This document shows, one piece after another, positions 32,202 to 38,564 of a stretch of DNA of 38,668 nucleotides. The notes under the pieces are model-generated. The model worked only from the letters and a program-made list of their open reading frames with translations, did no database searches and was not told the origin of the DNA. Origin of the DNA: an uncultured Clostridia bacterium (GTDB taxonomy: Bacteria > Bacillota > Clostridia > Christensenellales > Borkfalkiaceae). The stretch lies in assembly GCA_934271725.1 (NCBI GenBank), contig CAKQSC010000002.1:1-38668 (forward strand), given 5' to 3'. Positions within the stretch are counted from its first letter, which is position 1. Every line of letters begins with the position of its first letter. A program made the position numbers and the translations under genes.

Positions 32202-32582
32202 ATGGCACGTATTGCCGGTGTAGATTTACCTAACAACAAAAGAGTTGAAATCGGTATCACCTATATATACGGTATCGGCAGAAAGACCGCCGACGACATA
32301 CTCACGGCTACGGGAATCAATCCCGACACGAGAGTCAAGGATCTTAACGAAGACGATATCGCAAAATTAAGAGAATATATTGAACATCATCTTAAAGTAG
32401 AAGGTGAACTCCGTTCGGAAGTAAACCTTAACATAAAAAGACTTATGGAAATAGGTTGTTACAGAGGAGTTCGTCACAGAAAAGGACTTCCCGTTCGCGG
32501 ACAAAGCAGTAAGACCAACGCAAGAACGAGAAAAGGTCCCCGTAAGACCGTCGCGAAGAAAAAGACGGCGACTAAGAAGTAA
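32202..32582 (+). CDS. rpsM: 30S ribosomal protein S13
   Basis: A 126-residue head protein that contacts L5 and S19 across the subunit interface. Seen: MARIAGVDLPNNKRVEIGITYIYGIGRKTADDIL, then LKVEGELRSEVNLNIKRLMEIGCYRGVRHRKGLPVRGQSSKTNARTRKGPRKTVAKKK in successive conserved blocks. ATCGGAGGA lies several bases before the ATG. First gene of the alpha-operon part; length is normal with a short Lys-rich tail. Confidence 0.98.
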   Translation: MARIAGVDLPNNKRVEIGITYIYGIGRKTADDILTATGINPDTRVKDLNEDDIAKLREYIEHHLKVEGELRSEVNLNIKRLMEIGCYRGVRHRKGLPVRGQSSKTNARTRKGPRKTVAKKKTATKK

Positions 32583-32597
32583 GGAGGAGTTTGAACG

Positions 32598-32987
32598 ATG
32601 GCAGACAAGAGAGTCGTTAAAAGACGTAAAGAAATTAAAAACGTTGACAAAGGACAAGCGCATATTCAAGCATCCTTCAACAACACGATCGTTTCCATCA
32701 GCGATATGCAAGGAAACGTTATTGCTTGGTCGAGTGCGGGCGCTTTGGGATTCAAAGGTTCCAGAAAAAGCACTCCGTATGCGGCTCAACAAGCAAGCGA
32801 AACGGCTGCGAAAGCGGCAATGGTTCACGGACTCCGTACGGTGGAAGTGTACGTAAAAGGACCCGGTACGGGCAGAGAATCGGCTATAAGAGCGCTTGCG
32901 ACGGCAGGACTCGAAGTAACCCTTATTCAGGACGTATCGCCCATTCCTCACAACGGATGCAGACCGCCCAAAGCGCGTAGAGTTTAA
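32598..32987 (+). CDS. rpsK: 30S ribosomal protein S11
   Basis: A 129-residue platform protein near the E site and the mRNA exit. The pattern GQAHIQASFNNTIVSISDMQGNVIAWSSAGALGFKGSRKSTPYAAQQASETAAKAAM and the C-terminal PIPHNGCRPPKARRV are family signatures. AAGGAGG precedes the ATG, 15 bases after rpsM. Length is normal. Confidence 0.98.
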   Translation: MADKRVVKRRKEIKNVDKGQAHIQASFNNTIVSISDMQGNVIAWSSAGALGFKGSRKSTPYAAQQASETAAKAAMVHGLRTVEVYVKGPGTGRESAIRALATAGLEVTLIQDVSPIPHNGCRPPKARRV

Positions 32988-32998
32988 GGAGATAGATT

Positions 32999-33622
32999 AT
33001 GGCAAGATATACAGAATCGAAATGCCGTCTTTGCAGACGCGAAGGCGCGAAATTGTTTTTGAAAGGCGACAAGTGCTATAAGGCTAGTTGCCCGTTTGAA
33101 AGAAGACCGGTCGCTCCCGGACAACACGGCGCGGCGAGAAAGAAAGTTTCCGAATACGGACTTCAACTTCGTGAAAAACAAAAAGTTAAGAGAATATACG
33201 GCGTCCTTGAAAATCAATTCAAGAAATATTACGACCGCGCGGACAGAATGAAAGGCATTACGGGTGAAAACATGCTTTCGTTGCTTGAAAGAAGACTCGA
33301 TAACGTGGTATTCAGAATGGGTATCGCAAGTTCGAGAAATCAGGCAAAACAACTCGTAACGCACAGCCATTTCGCCGTAAACGGCAGAGCGGTAAACATT
33401 CCTTCTTACATCGTTAAGGCAGGCGACGTAATCACCGTTAAAGAAACCAAAAAAGACGGAAAATACTTTGAAGCGCTTAAAGCGGAAAAGAAATCCGTTA
33501 TGCCGAAATGGGTAGATTTCGATCCCGAAAGTTTGACGGGTAAAGTAGTATCGCTTCCCGAAAGAGCGGACGTCGATGCAAACATCAACGAACAACTTAT
33601 CGTAGAATTGTACTCTAAATAA
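32999..33622 (+). CDS. rpsD: 30S ribosomal protein S4, four-cysteine zinc form
   Basis: A 207-residue primary 16S rRNA-binding protein; in E. coli it also represses the alpha operon. Seen: MARYTESKCRLCRREGAKLFLKGDKCYKASCPFERR with Cys9, Cys12, Cys26 and Cys31, a zinc site found in many Gram-positives, then ERRLDNVVFRMGIASSRNQAKQLVTHSHFAVNGRAVNIPSYIVKAGDVI, the S4 RNA-binding domain. AAGGAGAT precedes the ATG. Unlike in Bacillus, where rpsD is elsewhere, it stays in the cluster here. A 123-base structured gap follows before rpoA1. Confidence 0.98.
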   Translation: MARYTESKCRLCRREGAKLFLKGDKCYKASCPFERRPVAPGQHGAARKKVSEYGLQLREKQKVKRIYGVLENQFKKYYDRADRMKGITGENMLSLLERRLDNVVFRMGIASSRNQAKQLVTHSHFAVNGRAVNIPSYIVKAGDVITVKETKKDGKYFEALKAEKKSVMPKWVDFDPESLTGKVVSLPERADVDANINEQLIVELYSK

Positions 33623-33745
33623 TTTAATCGGCGGTATATACTGCATTATTCGCCTTTTGCGAATCGGGGGAGTTGAGAGGTTCCACTTCCTTTTCACGGG
33701 AATGCCGTTCGCAAAGGTAAGGCGACTATTAAAGGAGATTCAAAA
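33623..33745 (+). other. Long-stem intergenic element before the first rpoA
   Basis: The 123-base gap between rpsD and rpoA1 holds a long-range stem: CGCCTTTTGCGAA (33651-33663) pairs with the segment 33708-33724 (TTCGCAA and AAGGCG, 7 + 6 base pairs, with an AGGT bulge), enclosing 44 bases. It ends six bases before the AAAGGAG of rpoA1, a good position to affect translation. No T tract is present. Confidence 0.5.
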
Positions 33746-34702
33746 ATGTTTTTGTTTCAGATAGAAGAACCGAAAATAGCAGTGGAAGAAAGCGGTAAAG
33801 ACGGTAGAAACGCGCGCGTTTCGATAGAACCGTTGGATAAAGGATTCGGACTTACGGTAGGCAATTGTTTAAGAAGAATACTTTTAAACGAATTGCCCGG
33901 CGTAGCCGTTAAAAAAATTAAGTTTTTGTCCGGCGTGAGCAAAGGCGACAACATCGTCAACCACGTCAAGGAAGATTTAACCGAGATTTTACTCAATCTT
34001 AAAAGCGTTCACATCAAACCTTCTTCGTACGATACGTCGTTTGTAAAAACGGTAAAAGTTACAAGGAAAGGCGCGTGCGTCGTTACTGCGGGAGATTTGG
34101 ATTTGGGAACGGACGTTGCCGTTATAAATCCCGAGCAGGTAATAGCGACGGTTGAAAACGGCGGTGTGTTCGACGCGGAGATAACCGTTTGCGGCGGCAC
34201 CGGTTACGATATGGTAGGCGACGGGTTCGCAAACGAAAACGGCGTTGCCGTAGTCAGCGCGATGTACACGCCCGTCGAAAAAGTAAACTACACGGTAGAG
34301 GCTACGAGAGTCGGTCAAAGCGTAGATTACGACAAACTTATTCTCGAAGTTAAGACGAACGGAACGCTCGGAGCGAGCGAAGCGGTAAGTTTATCCGCAA
34401 AACTTATGAACAAGTATTTGTCATATTTCGTCGGCTTGACGAAGTACGGCGAACTTGAATTTCTTGTTAAGAAAGGCGAGAATCCGATTGACAAAATATT
34501 ACAAACGACTATCGAAGATATGGATTTATCCGTACGTTCGTACAACTGTTTAAAGCGCGCGAATATTCATACGATAGAAGATCTTACGAAAAAGTCCGAA
34601 GACGATATGCTTAAAGTAAGAAATCTCGGACGCAAATCCTTGGACGAAGTTATTCAGAAACTCGTATCCTTGGGGTTATCATTAAAAGAAAAGGAGGACT
34701 GA
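33746..34702 (+). CDS. rpoA: RNA polymerase alpha subunit, divergent first copy (alpha-1)
   Basis: A complete 318-residue alpha subunit in the standard place between rpsD and rplQ. The N-terminal assembly domain is present (IEPLDKGFGLTVGNCLRRILL at 28-48), and the C-terminal domain is intact: LSVRSYNCLKRA (261-272) with Arg264, Asn267 and Cys268, and NLGRKSLDE (293-301) with Lys297 and Glu301, the residues that touch UP-element DNA and sigma. Odd points: the HEF/HEY segment of ordinary alpha is replaced by SKGDNIVN (65-72), the RGRGY loop by CGGTGY (149-154), and the VIPIDSIYTPV strand by VAVVSAMYTPV (167-177). AAAGGAG precedes the ATG. A second, more ordinary copy follows rplQ. Confidence 0.95.
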   Translation: MFLFQIEEPKIAVEESGKDGRNARVSIEPLDKGFGLTVGNCLRRILLNELPGVAVKKIKFLSGVSKGDNIVNHVKEDLTEILLNLKSVHIKPSSYDTSFVKTVKVTRKGACVVTAGDLDLGTDVAVINPEQVIATVENGGVFDAEITVCGGTGYDMVGDGFANENGVAVVSAMYTPVEKVNYTVEATRVGQSVDYDKLILEVKTNGTLGASEAVSLSAKLMNKYLSYFVGLTKYGELEFLVKKGENPIDKILQTTIEDMDLSVRSYNCLKRANIHTIEDLTKKSEDDMLKVRNLGRKSLDEVIQKLVSLGLSLKEKED

Positions 34703-34705
34703 CAA

Positions 34706-35215
34706 ATGCCCGGAAAAATGGGATTGACAACCACTCAAAGACTTGCGGTTTTGAAAAATCAGGCAAGCAACTTGTTGTGGTACGGTAAAATAGAAGTAAC
34801 CTTGGCAAAGGCTAAACAAGTTCAGTCGTATACGGAAAAACTCATCACGAAAGCGATTAAGGTATACGCGGACACTTTGGAAGTAAAGAAAGTAACCACA
34901 AACGCAAAGGGAAAAGAAGTAACCGAAACCGTTATTAAAGACAGCGCGAAGAAACTTGCGGTTCGTCGTCAACTTATGGCGAAACTCAACGATTTACAGG
35001 AAATCAAGGGTGCAAACGAAAGCAAGTCGGATTACAAGGCAAGAACGAGCGATATCGCTCATCCTTTAATCGAAAAGTTGTTCAACGAAATCGCTCCCAA
35101 GTACGCAAAGCGCGCGGAGGAGAAAGGTCAGGGCGGTGGTTATACCCGTATTTACAAGACAGGTAACAGACGCGGAGACGCGGCCGAAATGGCTATCATA
35201 GAACTCGTTGACTGA
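34706..35215 (+). CDS. rplQ: 50S ribosomal protein L17 with central insertion
   Basis: A large-subunit protein near the tunnel exit. The N-terminal block (TTTQRLAVLKNQASNLLWYGKIEVTLAKAKQVQSYTEKLITKAIK) and the C-terminal block (PLIEKLFNEIAPKYAKR..GGGYTRIYKTGNRRGDAAEMAIIELVD) are clear. At 169 residues it is longer than the usual 110-130: about 45 charged residues (roughly 55-105, KKVTTNAKGKEVTETVIKD...) lie between them. Longer L17 forms are known in some clostridia. AAAGGAGG before the ATG overlaps the end of rpoA1, only three bases apart. It is flanked on both sides by rpoA copies. Confidence 0.95.
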   Translation: MPGKMGLTTTQRLAVLKNQASNLLWYGKIEVTLAKAKQVQSYTEKLITKAIKVYADTLEVKKVTTNAKGKEVTETVIKDSAKKLAVRRQLMAKLNDLQEIKGANESKSDYKARTSDIAHPLIEKLFNEIAPKYAKRAEEKGQGGGYTRIYKTGNRRGDAAEMAIIELVD

Positions 35216-35261
35216 TTCGGTTTAATGATTTAATCGTTGAACTTACCATTACGGAGGTTTT

Positions 35262-36218
35262 ATGTTTAATTTAACAGTACCAAATATCAGCGTCGAAGAA
35301 AGCGGATTGAACGGAAGTTACACCAAACTTACGATAGAGCCCCTTGAAAAAGGATTCGGGCTTACTATCGGCAACTGTTTGAGAAGAATACTTTTGTCCG
35401 CGCTTCCCGGCGCCGCTATACAGTCGATAAAGTTCGAGTCGGGCGTTAAGCACGAGTTTACTACCGTTCCGCACGTAAAAGAAGACGTTACCGAAATAAT
35501 TCTTAACCTTAAATCCGTAAAGATTAAAACCGTTTCGTTGGAAGAGTCTTTCAAAAAAACGGTAAGGGTTTATAAAGAAGGACCGGCGGAACTTACCGCG
35601 GGCGATATCGAAAGCGACGCGGAGATAACTATTCTTAATCCCGAACAGCATATCGCTACAATCGACACGGACGGCGTGTTCGATGCGGAACTCACCATCG
35701 GCAGAGGCAGAGGCTGGCAAAGAGCGGAGAATAACGCTACGGACGTAATAGACGTTATTCCCATAGACTCTATTTACACGCCCGTTACGAAAGTAAGTTA
35801 TTCCGTTTCCAATACGAGAGTCGGTCAGAACGTCGACTACGACAAACTCGAACTCGAAATATGGACTAACGGAGCGTTCAGCGGAAGCGAGATAGTAAGC
35901 ATCGCGGCAAAAATGATGGCGGAACATCTCGGTTTGCTTGAAGATTTAAGCCCCTACGGCGCGAAAGATAAGCCTATCTTCTCGGCAAACGGCGAGGATA
36001 CGAAAGACAAACTTCTCGATACGACTATCGAAGAGATGAATTTGTCCGTGCGTTCTTATAACTGTCTGAAACGCGCTAATATTCAGACCGTGAGAGATTT
36101 GGTTGCGAAGACCAAAGACGATATGTGGAAAGTCAGGAATCTCGGCGCGAAATCGCTTGACGAAATCGTTCAGAAACTCGCCGACCTCGGTTTGGGTTTC
36201 AAAGACGCGGAAGACTGA
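35262..36218 (+). CDS. rpoA2: RNA polymerase alpha subunit, canonical-like second copy (alpha-2)
   Basis: A second complete 318-residue alpha subunit, 46 bases after rplQ with its own ACGGAGG site. It keeps what the first copy has lost: KHEFTT (63-68), the RGRGW loop (148-152) and VIPIDSIYTPV (165-175), as in Bacillus alpha. The dimer helix NCLRRILLSALPGAA (38-52) and the C-terminal domain (LSVRSYNCLKRANIQ 261-275; NLGAKSLDE 293-301) are intact. By eye the two copies are about half identical overall and much closer in the C-terminal domain, so the duplication is old, and both have stayed open under selection. A strong terminator follows. The symbol rpoA2 is my label. Confidence 0.95.
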   Translation: MFNLTVPNISVEESGLNGSYTKLTIEPLEKGFGLTIGNCLRRILLSALPGAAIQSIKFESGVKHEFTTVPHVKEDVTEIILNLKSVKIKTVSLEESFKKTVRVYKEGPAELTAGDIESDAEITILNPEQHIATIDTDGVFDAELTIGRGRGWQRAENNATDVIDVIPIDSIYTPVTKVSYSVSNTRVGQNVDYDKLELEIWTNGAFSGSEIVSIAAKMMAEHLGLLEDLSPYGAKDKPIFSANGEDTKDKLLDTTIEEMNLSVRSYNCLKRANIQTVRDLVAKTKDDMWKVRNLGAKSLDEIVQKLADLGLGFKDAED

Positions 36219-36236
36219 TTTTAACCTTAACTTATT

Positions 36237-36265
36237 ACACCCCGATTTTTCGGGGTGTTTTTTTG
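36237..36265 (+). terminator. Intrinsic terminator at the end of the ribosomal superoperon
   Basis: A 9-bp stem (ACACCCCGA 36237-36245, TCGGGGTGT 36250-36258) followed by seven T residues, 18 bases after the rpoA2 stop. Confidence 0.9.
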
Positions 36266-36270
36266 TTTTC

Positions 36271-36490
36271 GGCAGATACGGGGCGTAAAATTGTCGGTGT
36301 AAAAGTTTTTTAGCGTTTTTATACGACAAAAAGAGGTTTTATTTTGGAGGGGGGTGGCAGATACGGGGCGTAAAATTGTCGGCGTAAAACGTTTCGGTGA
36401 GGTTCTTACGTAAACGGATACGTTTTCGGGGCTTTTTTGCTTTTCGTCGGACACGGTGTGCGGAATTGTCGACATAAACTGTTTCGATAA
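36271..36490. repeat. Three spaced copies of a degenerate intergenic repeat
   Basis: Copy 1 (from 36271) and copy 2 (from 36356) share 34 bases with a single mismatch, beginning GGCAGATACGGGGCG; copy 2 runs on into AAACGTTTCGGT. A third, decayed copy (from about 36450, GACACGG...) matches copy 2 at roughly two thirds of positions. Spacings are 85 and 90 bases. No convincing gene is seen in the gap 36219-36627: a reverse-strand frame at 36227-36475 is made mostly of the repeat itself and has no ribosome binding site. Confidence 0.75.
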
Positions 36491-36592
36491 AATGACGTAG
36501 TATCATTCTTCTCGGGCGGAAGTACGCGCGGAGCGGAAATACGGCGTATAAAGACGCATCGAAAAATAAAAAGCAATATTTTCGTTATTTGC

Positions 36593-36621
36593 TTGAAAAA
36601 GATATCCGTATATGTTAAAAT
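36593..36621 (+). promoter_or_regulatory. Promoter of ruvX (leaderless arrangement)
   Basis: TTGAAA (36593-36598), a 17-base spacer and TAAAAT (36616-36621). The A of the ruvX ATG is the seventh base after the -10 box, the normal position of +1. Confidence 0.65.
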
Positions 36622-36627
36622 CGAAAT

Positions 36628-37050
36628 ATGGAAAGGATTTTGGCGTTGGATATAGGCGACGTAAGAATAGGTATAGCCGTGTCCGATCCGTTCGGAACGT
36701 ACGCTCTTCCGGTGGAAACGTATACGCGCAAGAACATTAAAACGGATATAGAGTATATACTTAAAATCGCTTGTGAAAAGTGCGCTACGAAGATAGTTTG
36801 CGGACTTCCCGTAAACTTTGTCGGTAGCCCTAGTATACAAACGGACAAAACGGGGCATGTTATAGACAGGCTGAAAGCGGTTACGGAAATACCCGTCGAA
36901 ACGATTGACGAGAGATTTACGACGGTAGAAGCGGAAAACGAACTTATAAACGCTTCCGGAATGAAAAGGAAAGACAGAAAAAAATGCGTCGACAGCCTTG
37001 CCGCGACGTATATTCTGGAAAGTTATTTAAACTCGCATAAAAAAGTATAG
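36628..37050 (+). CDS. ruvX: Holliday junction resolvase-like protein RuvX/YqgF
   Basis: A 140-residue RNase H-fold protein of the YqgF/RuvX family, implicated in pre-16S rRNA end processing and proposed as a junction resolvase. Seen: the first catalytic strand MERILALDIGDVRIGIAVSDP with Asp8, GLPVNFVGS, the Glu strand VETIDERFTTVEAE, and the C-terminal DRKKCVDSLAATYILESYL with the final Asp. No ribosome binding site precedes the ATG; the promoter is so close that translation should start at the 5' end of the mRNA. In Bacillota this gene commonly sits beside a DUF1292 gene, as here. Confidence 0.92.
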   Translation: MERILALDIGDVRIGIAVSDPFGTYALPVETYTRKNIKTDIEYILKIACEKCATKIVCGLPVNFVGSPSIQTDKTGHVIDRLKAVTEIPVETIDERFTTVEAENELINASGMKRKDRKKCVDSLAATYILESYLNSHKKV

Positions 37051-37099
37051 ATAACGGTGAAAAGCCGTTGTTTACCGTGAATAAAAAAGGAGAATAATT

Positions 37100-37513
37100 A
37101 TGGCGGATATGGAAAAAGACTTTGAAGACCTTGACGAACTTGAAAACTACGACGAAGACGACGACGTTGTGGAACTTACCGACGAAGAAGGCGGTAAACA
37201 CCGTGTTATTCATCTCGGAACGATTGAACACAAAGGTAAGTACTACGCGTGTTTTTCGCCCCTCGAAGAAGAGGACGGCGACGAAGACGACGGCGTGATA
37301 ATCCTCGAAGTAGGCGGAGAGGGTAACGAGGCGGACTTATTGCCCGTTGAGGACGAATCGCTTTTAGACGAAGTATTTCAGGCTTTCTGCGAATATTTCG
37401 ACGAAGAAGATTTGGCGGAAGAGGCTATGGAAATGGAAGGTTGCGACGACGATTGCGACGACGAAGAGTGCGGTTGCGGTTGTCATCATCACCATCGTCA
37501 TCACGAAAAGTAA
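37100..37513 (+). CDS. DUF1292 family acidic protein with Cys/His-rich tail
   Basis: A 137-residue, very acidic protein related to B. subtilis YrzB (DUF1292), whose function is unknown; the pairing with ruvX is conserved. The DUF1292 core is about residues 22-105 (VVELTDEEGGKHRVIHLGTIEHKGKYYACFSP and LEVGGEG). The C-terminal 25 residues are unusual: CDDDCDDEECGCGC followed by HHHHRHH, five cysteines and six histidines in 20 positions, which looks like a metal-binding tail. AAAAGGAG precedes the ATG. It is 49 bases after ruvX and ends in a terminator, so both form one unit. Confidence 0.88.
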   Translation: MADMEKDFEDLDELENYDEDDDVVELTDEEGGKHRVIHLGTIEHKGKYYACFSPLEEEDGDEDDGVIILEVGGEGNEADLLPVEDESLLDEVFQAFCEYFDEEDLAEEAMEMEGCDDDCDDEECGCGCHHHHRHHEK

Positions 37514-37520
37514 GAATAAT

Positions 37521-37553
37521 CGCAGGCGGAAAGTATCCGCTTGCGATTTTTTT
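37521..37553 (+). terminator. Intrinsic terminator after the DUF1292 gene
   Basis: A 10-bp stem (CGCAGGCGGA 37521-37530 with TCCGCTTGCG 37536-37545, one G-U pair) followed by a T run at 37547-37553, seven bases after the stop. Confidence 0.9.
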
Positions 37554-37583
37554 GCAAGAATGATAAAATAGTTAAAAAAATCA

Positions 37584-37612
37584 TTGCAAAATCGCCGATA
37601 TTATGTTAAAAT
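37584..37612 (+). promoter_or_regulatory. Promoter of rpsB-tsf
   Basis: TTGCAA (37584-37589), a 17-base spacer and TAAAAT (37607-37612); expected start near 37619, leaving a 115-base leader. Confidence 0.7.
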
Positions 37613-37618
37613 AATAAG

Positions 37619-37733
37619 GCTAAAAATTCACACTCGGGCATTATGGGCTCCGTGCGTAAAAAACGAGTTGAATCGTCGATACGTAAAGCCACAAAAAATC
37701 TACGTCCGAGGAGGTAAAACGGAGGAAATTTTT
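37619..37733 (+). promoter_or_regulatory. rpsB leader with possible Shine-Dalgarno sequestration
   Basis: The leader has CTCCGT at 37648-37653 that is complementary to ACGGAG at 37719-37724, the ribosome binding site of rpsB. Smaller pairings ACTCG/CGAGT and ACGTA/TACGT lie between. A second GAGGAGG at 37708-37714 is too far from the ATG to serve as the binding site. S2 autoregulation through such a leader is known in other bacteria; here it is an inference. Confidence 0.4.
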
Positions 37734-38534
37734 ATGTCAGTAATCACAATGAAGCAGTTGCTTGAAGCAGGCGTTCACTTCGGACACCAAACGAGAAAGT
37801 GGAATCCCAAGATGAAGAAATACATCTTCGGCGAAAGAAACGATATCCACATCATCAACCTCGAACAAACGGTCGATTTAATCGAAAACGACGCGTATCC
37901 GTTCGTTGTAGACGCTGTTAAGCAAGGAAAGAGCATTCTTTTCGTAGGAACGAAGAAGCAAGCGCAGGACGCCGTTAAAGAAGAAGCGGAAAGATGCGGA
38001 ATGTACTACATCAACAGCCGTTGGCTCGGCGGTACGCTTACCAACTTCAAGACGATAAGAAGCAGAGTAGACAGACTTTACAAACTCGAAGCGATGGAAA
38101 AGAACGGCGAGTTCGACCTTCTTCCCAAAAAGGAAGTTGCGGGCTTAAAGAAAGAAATGGGTAAACTTGCTACCAACCTCGGCGGTATCAAGGAAATGAA
38201 AGGTCTTCCCGGAGTTATGTTCGTAGTAGATCCTAACCACGAACACATTGCGGTTAAGGAAGCGAGAAAACTTCACATTCCCATCGTGGCGATAACGGAC
38301 ACCAATTGTGATCCCGATTTGGTAGATCACGTAATCCCCGGCAACGACGACGCAATCCGTGCGGTTAAACTCATCGCGGGCGTTGTTGCGGACGCTGTCG
38401 TAGAAGCAAATCAGGGCGTTTCGTTTATGGTTGCTCATCAGGACGAAAAAGAACAGACCGTAGAAACGGTTTCCGAAGAAGTAGCGGTAGAAGAACCCGT
38501 TACGGAAGAAGTTGCTACCGGCGACGCGGAATAA
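37734..38534 (+). CDS. rpsB: 30S ribosomal protein S2
   Basis: A 266-residue protein at the back of the 30S, near the mRNA exit. The ATG at 37734 is supported by GGAGG eight bases upstream and by the family N-terminus MSVITMKQLLEAGVHFGHQTRKWNPKMKKYIFGERN; an in-frame TTG at 37584 is inside the promoter and is not used. Also seen: SILFVGTKKQAQDAV, NSRWLGGTLTNFKTI, LPGVMFVVDPNHEHIAVKEARKL and IPIVAITDTNCDPDLVDHVIPGNDDAIRA. The last 30 residues are a Glu/Val-rich acidic tail longer than in Bacillus. tsf follows after 30 bases. Confidence 0.98.
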   Translation: MSVITMKQLLEAGVHFGHQTRKWNPKMKKYIFGERNDIHIINLEQTVDLIENDAYPFVVDAVKQGKSILFVGTKKQAQDAVKEEAERCGMYYINSRWLGGTLTNFKTIRSRVDRLYKLEAMEKNGEFDLLPKKEVAGLKKEMGKLATNLGGIKEMKGLPGVMFVVDPNHEHIAVKEARKLHIPIVAITDTNCDPDLVDHVIPGNDDAIRAVKLIAGVVADAVVEANQGVSFMVAHQDEKEQTVETVSEEVAVEEPVTEEVATGDAE

Positions 38535-38564
38535 TATTCCATTAAAGATACGGAGGAATCAGAA

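Noticed and set aside
33746..34702. First rpoA as a pseudogene
   Set aside because: The frame is complete, both domains and DNA-contact residues are kept and a good binding site is present, so divergence rather than decay is the better reading.
36227..36475. Reverse-strand frame of 82 codons after rpoA2
   Set aside because: It overlaps the terminator and consists largely of the degenerate repeats; no binding site and no family resemblance.
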